A stretch of DNA of 64,000 bases from Candidatus Eiseniibacteriota bacterium (GTDB lineage: Bacteria > Orphanbacterota > Orphanbacteria > Orphanbacterales > Orphanbacteraceae), in assembly GCA_024276995.1 (NCBI GenBank), contig JAJRWB010000080.1:90800-154799 (forward strand). Reading direction: 5' to 3'. Below the pieces are notes generated by a model. That model was not told where the DNA came from. It saw only the letters and a list, made by a program, of their open reading frames with translations, and did not search any database. The translations under genes and the position numbers were made by a program. Below are positions 46,900 through 56,193 of the stretch, piece by piece. How positions within the stretch are numbered: position 1 is the first letter of the stretch; the number at the start of each line of letters is the position of its first letter.

Positions 46900-48099
46900 A
46901 TGAAACGGTTCCCGGACATACGCCGCGGGCCGGTCCTTCTTCTCGCGATCCTGGTGTGGGTCTCCGGCCTCGATGCCCGGGAGCGCGCCGTGGAGATCCG
47001 GTCGCGCTGCTACGATTGCCACCTCAATCCCTCGCCGCCACAAGGGACCGATCGAGGCCCGCTGATTGACGAGAGCGTCTTCAAGGCGTCCGTTCACGGT
47101 AGCCAGCGGTGCGAGAACTGCCATCGATCGGTGATCTCCCTTCCCCACGAGAAAGATCTCCCGCCGGTGAGCTGCACCGACTGCCACCGTGTGGACAACA
47201 CCGTGGGGGCGCCGAAGCTGCGAAGTTACAGGGAGTACGAACAGTCGGTTCACGGCAGGCTCGTGGCGGAAGGCGATCCGAGGGCGCCGAGGTGCCAGAA
47301 CTGCCATGGCGATCACGATATTCTGAAACCGGCGGAGTCGGCGTCCCACGTGAACAAGTTGCACATCGCCTCCACGTGCGGCCAGTGTCACTTCGAGGTC
47401 GAGAAAGCCTATGAGGCGAGCATTCACGGCAAGACGCTGATCGAGGGGAATCTCGCGGCGCCGGTGTGCACCGATTGCCACGGCGAGCACGATATTCTCA
47501 GGCCTGGGGAGGAAGGTTCCTCCGTCTCGCGCGACCAGGTGGTGAACACGTGCGCCGTCTGCCACGAGGATATCGTGAAGATGAAGATGTTCGGGCTGAC
47601 CACCGCGACGGTCGAGTCGTATCGTGAAAGCTATCACGGTGTGGCGTACAAGTTCGGGTCCGACGCGACGGCCACGTGCATCGAGTGCCATGGCCATCAC
47701 AAGATCCTCGCCCCGGAGAATCCCGCCTCGCCCGTGAACGAGGCGAACATCCCGAAAACGTGCGGCCAGAAGAACTGCCACAAAGGCGCGGGGCCGGGAT
47801 TCGCGAAGGGGAAGGTTCATGTGAGTTTCGAGAAGACTCCCGAGAAATACGCCCGCGAGGGGCGTGACCGGACTTTCGCGAAAGTGTTTCACATTGTGGA
47901 GCTGGCCTTTATCAGTCTGACGACGAGCGTCATATTCGGAATGATTCTCTACATGGCTCTCGATCTATACGATAAGTGGGTGCGGCGGAAGAGGAGGTGG
48001 ATCCTCTTCCTTTCGGTGACCACCGCCCCTCTCGCTTTGACATTCTGGATCGTCTGGAAGGTGGTGCTCTCGTTCATCGGGAAACTCCACGGAGGATGA
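46900..48099 (+). CDS. Membrane-anchored nonaheme cytochrome c
   Basis: A 399-residue protein starting 2 nt after the CbcL-like stop. The signal sequence is VLLLAILVWVSGLDA. Heme sites: CYDCH, CENCH, CTDCH, CQNCH, CGQCH, CTDCH, CAVCH, CIECH, and finally CGQKNCH, an expanded CX4CH motif. Two hydrophobic helices (LAFISLTTSVIFGMILYMAL and FLSVTTAPLALTFWIVWKVV) anchor the C-terminus. Its SVHG and HGEHDIL blocks closely resemble the c-domain of the upstream fusion, suggesting duplication within the operon. Confidence 0.9.
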   Translation: MKRFPDIRRGPVLLLAILVWVSGLDARERAVEIRSRCYDCHLNPSPPQGTDRGPLIDESVFKASVHGSQRCENCHRSVISLPHEKDLPPVSCTDCHRVDNTVGAPKLRSYREYEQSVHGRLVAEGDPRAPRCQNCHGDHDILKPAESASHVNKLHIASTCGQCHFEVEKAYEASIHGKTLIEGNLAAPVCTDCHGEHDILRPGEEGSSVSRDQVVNTCAVCHEDIVKMKMFGLTTATVESYRESYHGVAYKFGSDATATCIECHGHHKILAPENPASPVNEANIPKTCGQKNCHKGAGPGFAKGKVHVSFEKTPEKYAREGRDRTFAKVFHIVELAFISLTTSVIFGMILYMALDLYDKWVRRKRRWILFLSVTTAPLALTFWIVWKVVLSFIGKLHGG

Positions 48100-48111
48100 G
48101 AAACAGGGATC

Positions 48112-49119
48112 ATGGCTGACCACGAACACCACGAGCTGAGAGAATACATCCGCCGGCGCACGGAGCAGGCTCTCGATGAGGCGCTGAAACCCCAGCCGCC
48201 GTTCCCCGAGTACGCGCGGCGCGCCATCGTGGAAGAGGTCTACCAGGCGGGGGAGGAGGAGATCGAGTACAACCTTCGTCGCCTGGTGAAGCGTGCGAAG
48301 AGGAACCAGAAGAGACTCGCCCGTGAAGCGGAGCGGAGGAAGGCGCGGGTCCGCGCGATTCCCCGCTTCAGCCTCTACTTCCGGATCCAACATGTGATGA
48401 TCGCCGCGAGTGTGCTCACGCTGATCGTCACCGGCGTGCCGATCAAGTTCCACAACACGCCGATCGGTGCGGTCGCCGCTTCGCTCGGAATCGTCCACGC
48501 CATGGGGATCACGCACAGGATCGCCGCCGCCGTCATGGCGCTGGGAAGTCTGCTTCACATCCTTTGGATCATTTTCACCCGGAACGGATGGCGCACTTTC
48601 CTCGATCTGATTCCCCGTCCGAAGGATCTGTTCGATCTTATCGGCATGCTGAAGTTCCTCCTCGGCGTGAGCCGAGAACGCCCCCGTTTCGGAAGATTCA
48701 ACTTCATCGAGAAGTTCGACTACTGGGCGGTCTACTGGGGCGTGGTGATCATGCTCGGGACGGGCACCCTTCTCGCGTTCAACACGTACTTCATGAACCA
48801 GATCGGTTCGTACTCCATGAGGATCGCGACGCTGATCCATTCCGACGAGGCGTTGCTCGCTTCCCTGGCGCTTCTGATCTGGCACATGTACTGGGCCCAC
48901 CTCAACCCCGACAAGTTCCCGATGAACCGGACGTTCCTCACGGGAACGATGAGCGTCGAAGAGATGATCGAGGAGCATCCGGCCGAGTTGGAGGAGCGCG
49001 TCTATCGGGGGGAAATCCCCTTCGATGCGGTGAAGGACTACCCGGAGTGGGCCGCGCTCCATCCGAGGGCGCGGGCGGACCGCCGGGAAGCGGCGGGCCG
49101 TCAAGGAGGGGAATCATGA
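48112..49119 (+). CDS. Diheme cytochrome b membrane subunit
   Basis: A 335-residue protein. The first 85 residues are a charged cytoplasmic helix (EEEIEYNLRRLVKRAKRNQKR). Four membrane helices follow with His ligands in FRIQHVMIAASVL, THRIAAAVMALGSLLHILW, and LIHSDEALLASLALLIWHMYW. The layout matches the HydC/FdnI-like b domain of the upstream fusion. It likely oxidises quinol for the cytochromes encoded on either side. It overlaps the next gene by 4 nt. Start ATG 48112 with AGGGA upstream. Confidence 0.88.
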   Translation: MADHEHHELREYIRRRTEQALDEALKPQPPFPEYARRAIVEEVYQAGEEEIEYNLRRLVKRAKRNQKRLAREAERRKARVRAIPRFSLYFRIQHVMIAASVLTLIVTGVPIKFHNTPIGAVAASLGIVHAMGITHRIAAAVMALGSLLHILWIIFTRNGWRTFLDLIPRPKDLFDLIGMLKFLLGVSRERPRFGRFNFIEKFDYWAVYWGVVIMLGTGTLLAFNTYFMNQIGSYSMRIATLIHSDEALLASLALLIWHMYWAHLNPDKFPMNRTFLTGTMSVEEMIEEHPAELEERVYRGEIPFDAVKDYPEWAALHPRARADRREAAGRQGGES

Positions 49120-51182
49120 GCCGGTTCTTCCGTGACTTCTTCCGCCTCATCGGGAGGTACCGGCGCGGGCTGTTCATCACCGTGACCGTTCTTTTCGGCG
49201 TCTACTGCGTTCTCCTTTTTACCTCGTACCGCCTGTCGACGAACTCGGAGTTCTGCGACAACTGTCACTACGAGGAATCGTTCGTCCAAAGCTGGAAGGA
49301 GTCGGCCCATTCCGACGTCGAATGCCACACGTGTCATCTTCCCCCGACGTTCGGCGCCAAGGTCGATCGGAGCATGAAGGCGATCGACGCGGCGTGGCGG
49401 TATGCCTGGGGACTCCACACGAAGATTCCCCGCGCCGAAATCGACGACCGGACGTGCCTCCAGGAAGGGTGCCACGACGCCCGGCTCATCGAGGGGCCGG
49501 TGGAGTTCGTCAAGGGGATCCTTTTCGACCATGCGGGGCACATGGGGAAGGATATCCGGGGAATGACGCTCCATTGCACGTCGTGCCACTCCCAGATCGT
49601 GCAGGGGTCCCACATGGAAGTGACCCGGGAGACCTGTTTTCTCTGCCACTTCAAGAATCTGCCCGAGGGGGAGGCGATCGCCGGGTGCAGCTGCCATGAC
49701 GCGCCGGCCGACACGGTCGTTCACGAGGGATTCCGGTTCAAGCACACCCAGTATCTCGGCCTCGGCGTGGTGTGCGAGGAGTGCCATGTGAGCGTCACGT
49801 CGGGCGAGGGGAACGTGCCGAAACGGACGTGCATGACGTGTCACAATGCACGCCTCGATGCGTACGACGACAAGGCGTTCCTTCACAGGAAGCATGTGGC
49901 GGAGCATGACGTCAACTGTTCCGACTGTCACGAGGCGATCGAACATGGAGACATGAAACTCGTCCGGTCGCTCGAGACGACGTGCACATCGTGCCATACC
50001 GGGTCGCACGACACGCAGCGCGACCTGTTCATGGGGATCGGCGCCCGTGGGGTGGAGCCGTACCCGAGCATCATGTTCAAGGCCCAGGTGGGGTGCGACG
50101 GCTGCCACAGAGGTTCGCAGAGCGGACGACCGGGAGGCGGGAAGGTCGCCACGGTGGCGGGGGAGTCGTGCGTCCTTTGCCACGGCCGGGGCTTCGACAA
50201 GATGCTCGACGACTGGAAGGAGACGGTGGACGACTACATGGCCCGCATCGCGCCGCTCGAGCGGGAGGGGCGCGCCGCATGGAAAAGGGCATCGTCGGCA
50301 CGGAAGGAGAAGGCACGCGAGCGGTACGAGCAGGCGGAGTACAATCTCGACTTCCTGCGCCGGGGGCACGGCGAGCACAACCTGGTCTATACGAAGCTGA
50401 TCCTTCTCCAGGTGCAGGACGATCTGAACGCCATGCTCGATACGCTCTCGCCGGGTCGCAAAAAGGAAGAGATGCTGGCGTTTCGGGAGGACGATCTTCG
50501 CGGAAACTGCACGAAGAGCTGTCACGCGAACCTGAGAAAGACGACGATCGTCGAGTTCGCCGGGATGAAGATGACCCACAACGACCATGTGTATAAGCAC
50601 AACATGGAGTGCACCTATTGCCACGACAATTCGCTCACCCACGGCGCCGTCAAGCTCACCCGCGAGAATTGCCTCGGTTGCCACCACAGCCAGGAGAACG
50701 TGGAGTGCATAACCTGCCACGCCCAGCAGGAACGGATGCTCGCCGGAACCGGGGGGTTCGGCATCGAGGAGACACCTTCGCTGATGGAAGACGTGGCGTG
50801 CGAGGATTGCCATACCGACCTGCACGGCGGAAACAACCGCAAAGCGACGCTCGCCGCGTGCGCCGACTGTCACGAAGAAGGGTACGAGGAGATGGTAGCC
50901 GACTGGCAGTCCGAGACGGAGCCGGTTGTTGACGAAATCCGATCGTCTCTCGATGATCTCCGCCCGCTTATCGTCTCCGCGCGCTCACGCGGCATCCCCG
51001 CAGACTCGATCCGCGCCGCGCAGAAGCAGATCAATATCGCCCGGGCGCGCCTCGAGCAGGTGGTAAACGACAAGAGCCGGGGCGCCCACAACGTGGAGTT
51101 CGCCGGCCTCCTGCTCGACGCAGCCCGAACGGATCTTTCCACGGCGAGGAGGCTGGTCGGAAAAGGTGCCGCCGGGCGTTAG
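49116..51182 (+). CDS. Large membrane-anchored multiheme cytochrome c, about 17 hemes
   Basis: A 688-residue protein anchored by one N-terminal helix (GLFITVTVLFGVYCVLLFTSY) and starting like NapC/NrfH proteins with EFCDNCHYEESF. It has fifteen CXXCH sites, one CX4CH (CLQEGCH), one CX3CH (CTKSCH) and a further CSCH (CXCH) that may or may not bind heme. A heme-free coiled region of about 120 residues divides it near the middle (RASSARKEKARERYEQAEYN), and a similar helical tail ends it. Repeated C..CH...H spacing suggests two fused multiheme modules. It likely relays electrons from the b subunit across the periplasm. Confidence 0.9.
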   Translation: MSRFFRDFFRLIGRYRRGLFITVTVLFGVYCVLLFTSYRLSTNSEFCDNCHYEESFVQSWKESAHSDVECHTCHLPPTFGAKVDRSMKAIDAAWRYAWGLHTKIPRAEIDDRTCLQEGCHDARLIEGPVEFVKGILFDHAGHMGKDIRGMTLHCTSCHSQIVQGSHMEVTRETCFLCHFKNLPEGEAIAGCSCHDAPADTVVHEGFRFKHTQYLGLGVVCEECHVSVTSGEGNVPKRTCMTCHNARLDAYDDKAFLHRKHVAEHDVNCSDCHEAIEHGDMKLVRSLETTCTSCHTGSHDTQRDLFMGIGARGVEPYPSIMFKAQVGCDGCHRGSQSGRPGGGKVATVAGESCVLCHGRGFDKMLDDWKETVDDYMARIAPLEREGRAAWKRASSARKEKARERYEQAEYNLDFLRRGHGEHNLVYTKLILLQVQDDLNAMLDTLSPGRKKEEMLAFREDDLRGNCTKSCHANLRKTTIVEFAGMKMTHNDHVYKHNMECTYCHDNSLTHGAVKLTRENCLGCHHSQENVECITCHAQQERMLAGTGGFGIEETPSLMEDVACEDCHTDLHGGNNRKATLAACADCHEEGYEEMVADWQSETEPVVDEIRSSLDDLRPLIVSARSRGIPADSIRAAQKQINIARARLEQVVNDKSRGAHNVEFAGLLLDAARTDLSTARRLVGKGAAGR

Positions 51183-51222
51183 GAACCGGCGTATTTCCGT
51201 CGTCCGAGGACCAATTGCCCCT

Positions 51223-51252
51223 TGGCATCCCGGGCCGCTCCGTTCTACACTC
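51223..51252 (+). promoter_or_regulatory. Candidate sigma-70-type promoter of the acyltransferase gene
   Basis: TTGGCA (51223-51228) and TACACT (51247-51252) are separated by 18 nt, matching five and four of six consensus positions. The leader to ATG 51305 would be about 46 nt. Confidence 0.4.
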
Positions 51253-51304
51253 TCGATCAGGAATCCGCACTCTATCCACCGGAAGCGGGAGGGAAAACGA
51301 GACG

Positions 51305-51865
51305 ATGGAACGGCCGTTCTTCGTGCACGAAAAGGGAATCTGCGACTCGGACGACGTGGGGGAGGAGACGAGGATTTGGGCGTTCGCCCACGTGATGAAG
51401 GGGGCGAAAGTCGGGTCTCACTGCAACATCGGGGAGTGCTCCTTCGTCGAGACCGGCGCCGTCGTGGGCAGTCATTGCACATTGAAGAACGGTGTGTCGG
51501 TGTGGGACCGGGTTACGCTGGAGGACTACGTCTTCCTCGGTCCGAACGCGGTGCTCACCAACGACCTTCTCCCGCGTTGCCGCGTGAAGAAAGAGGCGGA
51601 TGAGTTCGCGCCTACCCTCTTTCGCGAGGGATCGACCGTCGGGGCGAACGCCACCATCGTCTGTGGAGTCACCGTGGGGAAAAACGCGATGGTCGGCGCG
51701 GGATCGGTGGTCACCCACGACGTTTCCGATCACGCCCTCGTCTACGGCAATCCGGCGCGCCAGCACGGCTGGGTTTGTGAGTGTGGACGGCCGATGGAGC
51801 CGGGCGAGGATTGCCGCTGCGGGAAGAAGTACCGTCTCCGGGCGGGGAAGATCGAAGAAATCTAA
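51305..51865 (+). CDS. Left-handed beta-helix acyltransferase (WbbJ/WbpD-like)
   Basis: A 186-residue protein with hexapeptide repeats over residues 15-150 (VGSHCNIGECSFVETGAVVGSHCTL, GSTVGANATIVCGVTVGKNAM; each quoted part is a run of the repeat). It ends the helix with AGSVVTHDV and YGNPARQHGWVCECG, typical of N-acetyltransferases for amino-sugar nucleotides. The C-terminal CECGRPM and CRCGKKY cysteines form a probable zinc knuckle. It likely acetylates a nucleotide sugar for surface glycans. It starts after GGGAGGGAAAA. Confidence 0.8.
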   Translation: MERPFFVHEKGICDSDDVGEETRIWAFAHVMKGAKVGSHCNIGECSFVETGAVVGSHCTLKNGVSVWDRVTLEDYVFLGPNAVLTNDLLPRCRVKKEADEFAPTLFREGSTVGANATIVCGVTVGKNAMVGAGSVVTHDVSDHALVYGNPARQHGWVCECGRPMEPGEDCRCGKKYRLRAGKIEEI

Positions 51866-51867
51866 CG

Positions 51868-53217
51868 TCACAATGCCCGCAGCGCCCACCTGCCGCGGCG
51901 GAACCACGCCGCGAGCGTGATCGCTCTGAGCATGCAGCTCAGGGCGATCATCCACCAGATTCCGACGGGACCGAACCCGAGGGGAAGGGCGATCAGCCAT
52001 GCCGCCGGGATCCGGAGCGCGTTGAGAAGGGTCGAAATCACCGTGGGGGGAAGAGTGTCTCCCGCCCCGGAAAACGCCCCATACAGAACCACCTCCACCG
52101 CCATGAGACACTGGCACGTCGCCAGGATCCTGAGGAAGACGGCCCCTTCGGCGATCACCTCGGCGTCGGTGGTGAAGCGCGCGAAGATCCACTCCGGGAA
52201 TGCGATGAAGGCGATCGATACGAGGGCGCCGAAGGCGACGCCCATGAGGGAAGCGGTCCATGCCGCCTCCGCCGCCCTGCCCGGTTGCTTCGCCCCCAGG
52301 TTCTGTCCCACCAGCGTGGAAGCGGCAATCGAAAGCCCGTGTGCCACCAGGTACGTGATCCCTTCGAGCCGGTTTCCGACGCCGAGCACCGCCACCGGCA
52401 CCGTGCCGAAACGCGCGAGAAACGACGTCAGGAAGAGATAGACCACCGTGAAGAGGACGGTGATCGCCGATGCGGGGGCGCCGATGCGGATGATAGTCCA
52501 CCATGTCGCCGGGTCGAATCGCTTCGCTTCCCGCGCGTCGATCGGGATGGCCGCCCCGCCGCCGCGAAAGTGCGCCAAGTAGACCGTCACGATCGCTCCC
52601 TGACTGATCAGCGTGGCGACCGCCGCGCCGCGGATTCCCATTTCCGGAAAAGGGCCGACACCGAAAATCAGAAGCGGATCGAGCAGGGTGTTGAACACCA
52701 GTCCGCTTCCGGTGATGAAGAGCGGTGTCTTCGTGTCGCCCGCCGCGCGAAGCACCGATTCGAGGAAGAACGCCGCGAAGAGGAGAACGCCGCCATAGAA
52801 GAGCATCGAGAGATAGGCGAAGCCGAGATCGCTCACCGCGGGCGTCGTGCCGAGAAGGCGGAAGAGGAGGCGCACCACCGTTGCTCCCGAGAGGAGGGTC
52901 ACCGCCCCGGCCCCCGCCACCAGGATGGCGGCCTGGACGACGACGCGTCCTGCGAGATCGGGACGCCCCGCACCGATGCGTCGGGCGATGAGCGCCGTCG
53001 AGCCGATACCGATGATCTCGCCGATCGCCATGAGCGACCACGAAGCGAACTGGGCCGGTCCGCTCGCGGCGAGGGCGTCCGGCCCGAGCCGGCCGATCCA
53101 GACGGCGTCGATAATGCTGAAACCGGTGTAGAGAAAGAAAGACGCCACCACCGGCCAGCCGAGCCGCGCCACCGAGAGGACCACGGGCCCCTCGAGGATA
53201 TGTCTTCTCCCCGTCAT
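51868..53217 (-). CDS. MATE-family multidrug/Na+ antiporter
   Basis: A 449-residue membrane protein with twelve predicted helices. Family features: GWPVVASFFLYTGFSIIDAV, GRLGPDALAASGPAQ, IGEIIGIGSTALIARRIGAG and, in the second half, VGNRLEGITYLVAHGLSIAASTLVGQNLGA. The two halves are recognisably similar. The start ATG 53217 has no ribosome site, but a promoter places transcription at about that codon, so it is likely leaderless. Convergent with the acyltransferase, 2 nt apart. Confidence 0.85.
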   Translation of the reverse strand: MTGRRHILEGPVVLSVARLGWPVVASFFLYTGFSIIDAVWIGRLGPDALAASGPAQFASWSLMAIGEIIGIGSTALIARRIGAGRPDLAGRVVVQAAILVAGAGAVTLLSGATVVRLLFRLLGTTPAVSDLGFAYLSMLFYGGVLLFAAFFLESVLRAAGDTKTPLFITGSGLVFNTLLDPLLIFGVGPFPEMGIRGAAVATLISQGAIVTVYLAHFRGGGAAIPIDAREAKRFDPATWWTIIRIGAPASAITVLFTVVYLFLTSFLARFGTVPVAVLGVGNRLEGITYLVAHGLSIAASTLVGQNLGAKQPGRAAEAAWTASLMGVAFGALVSIAFIAFPEWIFARFTTDAEVIAEGAVFLRILATCQCLMAVEVVLYGAFSGAGDTLPPTVISTLLNALRIPAAWLIALPLGFGPVGIWWMIALSCMLRAITLAAWFRRGRWALRAL

Positions 53218-53223
53218 CCGTTG

Positions 53224-53252
53224 AGTATAGTGGGTGGTCCGGGGGGGGTGAA
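53224..53252 (-). promoter_or_regulatory. Promoter of the MATE gene, leaderless type
   Basis: On the minus strand TTCACC (53252-53247) and TATACT (53229-53224) are 17 nt apart. The -10 box ends 6 nt before the ATG at 53217. Confidence 0.5.
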
Positions 53253-53257
53253 AGGGC

Positions 53258-53285
53258 TTTACATGACCGTACCGGGCGGTAAGAT
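53258..53285 (+). promoter_or_regulatory. Candidate promoter of the M28 peptidase gene
   Basis: TTTACA (53258-53263) and TAAGAT (53280-53285) are 16 nt apart. It is back-to-back with the MATE promoter; the -35 boxes are 5 bp apart. Confidence 0.4.
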
Positions 53286-53342
53286 CGTTGGAAACCGTCA
53301 ATCCGCCCCCCCCCGATGCACCGGAAGAAGGAGGCCGTTTCG

Positions 53343-55562
53343 ATGAGGCGAATTCAGGGCATCGCTGCGATCGTGTTCGCGACGGCGGTGCTGCAGGCGA
53401 TACCTTTGCGTGCGGCGCGCGCCTTCGACGGCGACCGGGCGAAGGCGCTCGACGCCGAGATCTCGTCCGATCGGTTTGAAGGGAGGAAGAGCGGCCTCGC
53501 CGGGGGGACGAAAATCGAGCAGTTCGTGGCGGAGCGTTTCGAGGAGTACGGTCTCGAGCCGGCCGGCCCGGATGGATCGTTTTTTCAAGAGTTCCCTCTC
53601 CTCGTCACCGAAGAGCGGGGGGGGAGCATGGAACTCCTCGACGATCCGTTCGGCGCGGTCAAGTTCCTCCTGGGCGACGACTTCACGCTGATCACCAACT
53701 CGGGCAGCGGCGACGTGACCGCCGAGGTGGTGATCGTCGGGCACGGTCTTTCCGATCGAAAGAAGGGGTGGGACGATTACGGCGACATCGACGTGGAAGG
53801 AAAGATTGTCCTCATCGTTCGCGGCGCTCCCGAGAACGGGTACGACTGGTCGGAGAAAACCGGCCGTGATTCGACGCTGAACGAGGCGCTCGACAGGGGC
53901 GCGGCGGCGGTGCTGTGGATTCGCGGCGACCGCGCGGTGAACGGCGCGGCGATCCACGAAGGGGTGTACGACCCCGACGTCCCCCTCGCATACGTCGGCG
54001 AAAGGGTGGTCGACCATATCCTTTACAACTCGGGAACCAACCTCGAGCAGTACAAGAAGAAGCTGAAAGACGCCCCCCGGCCTTTCCCCACGGGGAAGAG
54101 GCTCCACTTCCGCGCCGACGTGAAACTCCTCGGCGAGAAAACGGCGCGGAATGTTCTCGCCCTCCTTCCAGGGACCGATCCGGTCCTTGCCAGCGAAGTG
54201 ATCGTCGTAGGCGCGCACATCGATCATATCGGGATCAACGGCAACGGTTTCATCTACAACGGTGCGAACGACAACGGTTCGGGCGCGTCGCTCCTGCTCG
54301 AAATGGCCCGTTCCTTCGCGGCGCACCGAGAGCGATCGAGGCGTACGATCCTCTTCGCCGGCTTCGCGGGAGAGGAGCAGGGGCTCCTCGGGTCGACATT
54401 CTTAACCGAGAACCCGATCATCGCCGTGGGGGACATGGCGGCGATGTTCAATTTCGACATGGTGGGCCAGGGAAACGGCGATGTCGGCGTCGGCGGCGGG
54501 GAGTACTTTCCGGAAATGTGGAACGCCTTTCGGCGGTCTCTCGACGAAGAGAGTTCGAAGAAGCTCAAGACCGGCCGGGCGTGGAGCGGGGAATCGAGCG
54601 ACCACGCGCCGTTCCGGAACAAGGGGGTTCCCGTTTTCAACGTGTGGGCGGAAGGGGATCATCTCTTCTATCACGGCTTCGAAGACGACGCCGACTGGAT
54701 CGACGAGGAGGTGATCGGTTCGGTGGGAGCGATCGGGGAGAAGCTGATCGGTTTCGCCGCCGACTGGGATCGGCCGCTCATCCCCGCGCACAGGTCGGGC
54801 GCGGCGCTGCTGAACGGGTCGAAGCAGATCGATTTCGACGGCACATCGGGGAAGGAATCGCCCTTCCGGCCGGTCGCCTCGGTGCGCTGGTACACGGCGG
54901 ACCGGATCGGCAAGCACGGTTTCGTGCTCGACGTGGCGGACGACCGCGCCGCCGCGGCGGAGGGAGATTCATTCGCCCTGGCGGCCACCCTCGACGACGT
55001 CTCTTCCGCCGCCGGCGACGGGAAGCGGTCGCTCATTCTCGGCGTCGAGGGCGATGCACTCGAAGAACTCGCCGAGGACCGTGTCCCCCTGCTCGACGTG
55101 TTCGGCATCTGCCTCGCCCGCTGGCCCGGCTTCGAACCCGCCCCGGCCGGCGGCGACAGCGCGCGCATCCGCGAGGAGAAGGAGTTCTTCGAGCGTCTCT
55201 CCGAGCGGGGCGTCGCTTTCCTGGTGGGTCCCGATCCGATCTGGAACGATCGCCTGCCGGAAGGGGGACTCCGTCTCGTCCGGATCTTCCCCTCCAGGGG
55301 CGATTCGATCGCCGACATTTCCGCCTATCCCCGGAAATCGACGCGCTTCATCGTTTCCCTCGATCGCCCGATCGACGCGAAGGAGGTCGGTCGGCTGATC
55401 ACTTCACTCGAATGGTCGCGTGTTCACCTCGATATCATGCCGTGGCTCACGGAAGAAGGTGTTGCGGGGGTGATCGAGTTCCTCGACCGCCTTTCCGAGG
55501 AGCCGGGGATGACGCCGAAGATCGTGCGGGGGATCCTGGGGAAGAATCTCTACCGCCGTTGA
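53343..55562 (+). CDS. Exported M28 aminopeptidase-type zinc peptidase with PA domain
   Basis: A 739-residue protein starting at ATG 53343 with AAGGAGG upstream. The signal peptide is IQGIAAIVFATAVLQA through ARA. A PA-like insert at about 110-240 (VVIVGHGLSDRKKGWDDYGD, GKIVLIVRGAP) precedes the catalytic domain. Metal ligands: VVGAHIDHIG, GANDNGSGA, FAGEEQGLLG, FNFDMVGQ and SSDHAPF, all as expected for M28. From about residue 500 the chain is a second domain of 240 residues ending in LTEEGVAGVIEFLDRL that I cannot assign. Likely periplasmic or secreted, feeding on peptides. Confidence 0.88.
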   Translation: MRRIQGIAAIVFATAVLQAIPLRAARAFDGDRAKALDAEISSDRFEGRKSGLAGGTKIEQFVAERFEEYGLEPAGPDGSFFQEFPLLVTEERGGSMELLDDPFGAVKFLLGDDFTLITNSGSGDVTAEVVIVGHGLSDRKKGWDDYGDIDVEGKIVLIVRGAPENGYDWSEKTGRDSTLNEALDRGAAAVLWIRGDRAVNGAAIHEGVYDPDVPLAYVGERVVDHILYNSGTNLEQYKKKLKDAPRPFPTGKRLHFRADVKLLGEKTARNVLALLPGTDPVLASEVIVVGAHIDHIGINGNGFIYNGANDNGSGASLLLEMARSFAAHRERSRRTILFAGFAGEEQGLLGSTFLTENPIIAVGDMAAMFNFDMVGQGNGDVGVGGGEYFPEMWNAFRRSLDEESSKKLKTGRAWSGESSDHAPFRNKGVPVFNVWAEGDHLFYHGFEDDADWIDEEVIGSVGAIGEKLIGFAADWDRPLIPAHRSGAALLNGSKQIDFDGTSGKESPFRPVASVRWYTADRIGKHGFVLDVADDRAAAAEGDSFALAATLDDVSSAAGDGKRSLILGVEGDALEELAEDRVPLLDVFGICLARWPGFEPAPAGGDSARIREEKEFFERLSERGVAFLVGPDPIWNDRLPEGGLRLVRIFPSRGDSIADISAYPRKSTRFIVSLDRPIDAKEVGRLITSLEWSRVHLDIMPWLTEEGVAGVIEFLDRLSEEPGMTPKIVRGILGKNLYRR

Positions 55563-55595
55563 GCGCTCGACACACCGAAAAAGACAAAAAAAGAA

Positions 55596-55668
55596 ACGGA
55601 ACCGGGTGTCGGCGCAAGGGACGGGCGAGGCGGGTTACCACTTCGGGCCGACGATTTTCCGGTTCCGT
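55596..55668 (+). ncRNA. Long stem-loop element after the M28 gene (possible structured RNA or terminator)
   Basis: ACGGAACCGG (55596-55605) pairs perfectly with CCGGTTCCGT (55659-55668), and inside it GTCGGC (55608-55613) pairs with GCCGAC (55647-55652) around a 33-nt loop. ATTCTATTTTA follows. It lies 33 nt past the peptidase stop. It may be an extended terminator or a small RNA domain; I recognise no known class. Confidence 0.4.
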
Positions 55669-56165
55669 ATTCTATTTTACGAGGGGAAGAAGCGCCTCCG
55701 TATGGAGTCAGCTCTACTCTGTAGTGACCGACCCTCCCCCGGCAGAGAGATTTGGTCCAGAGAGAAGATCCAACAGACTTGCTTCTCCCCCTATTCCATT
55801 CTTTGCAGACATGGAATCCTAATGCAGGATCGATGCCAGATGGGCCCAAAACTGATATATTTTTGTGTATCGTAAGAAGTTGTAATAAATGGGGTTAAGA
55901 AATAGAATCTCGAATCGCAACGATTCGGTCGCGCGAGGCGCCCACGACCTGACAAGATGGCAAGTGGGTTTCACTCACTTCGACAGATTTTCAATAGATT
56001 ATCAGAGTATTTTATAAGAAAACGCTTCGCAGGGCGCATCTGGGGGAAGGGGTCGGGGGGACGTGGGATACACGTCCGAACTGCCTTGCAAGGCGGGACC
56101 GGCCGCGTCGAGATGGAGGAATGCGTCGAGAAAGCATGGCGGGACGGTACGTTACGGGACGAAAA

Positions 56166-56193
56166 GAGGGCGGTCCGGATGAGGACCGCCCTC
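56166..56193 (-). terminator. Intrinsic terminator of the aldehyde dehydrogenase gene
   Basis: GAGGGCGGTCC and GGACCGCCCTC form a perfect 11-bp stem with a 6-nt loop, 8 nt beyond the stop at 56202. On the minus strand it is followed by TTTTC, a short T-run. Confidence 0.75.

Noticed and set aside
55700..56160. tRNA gene or integrase attachment site in the AT-rich island
   Set aside because: No T-loop GGTTCRA-type sequence, cloverleaf or paired direct repeats were seen.
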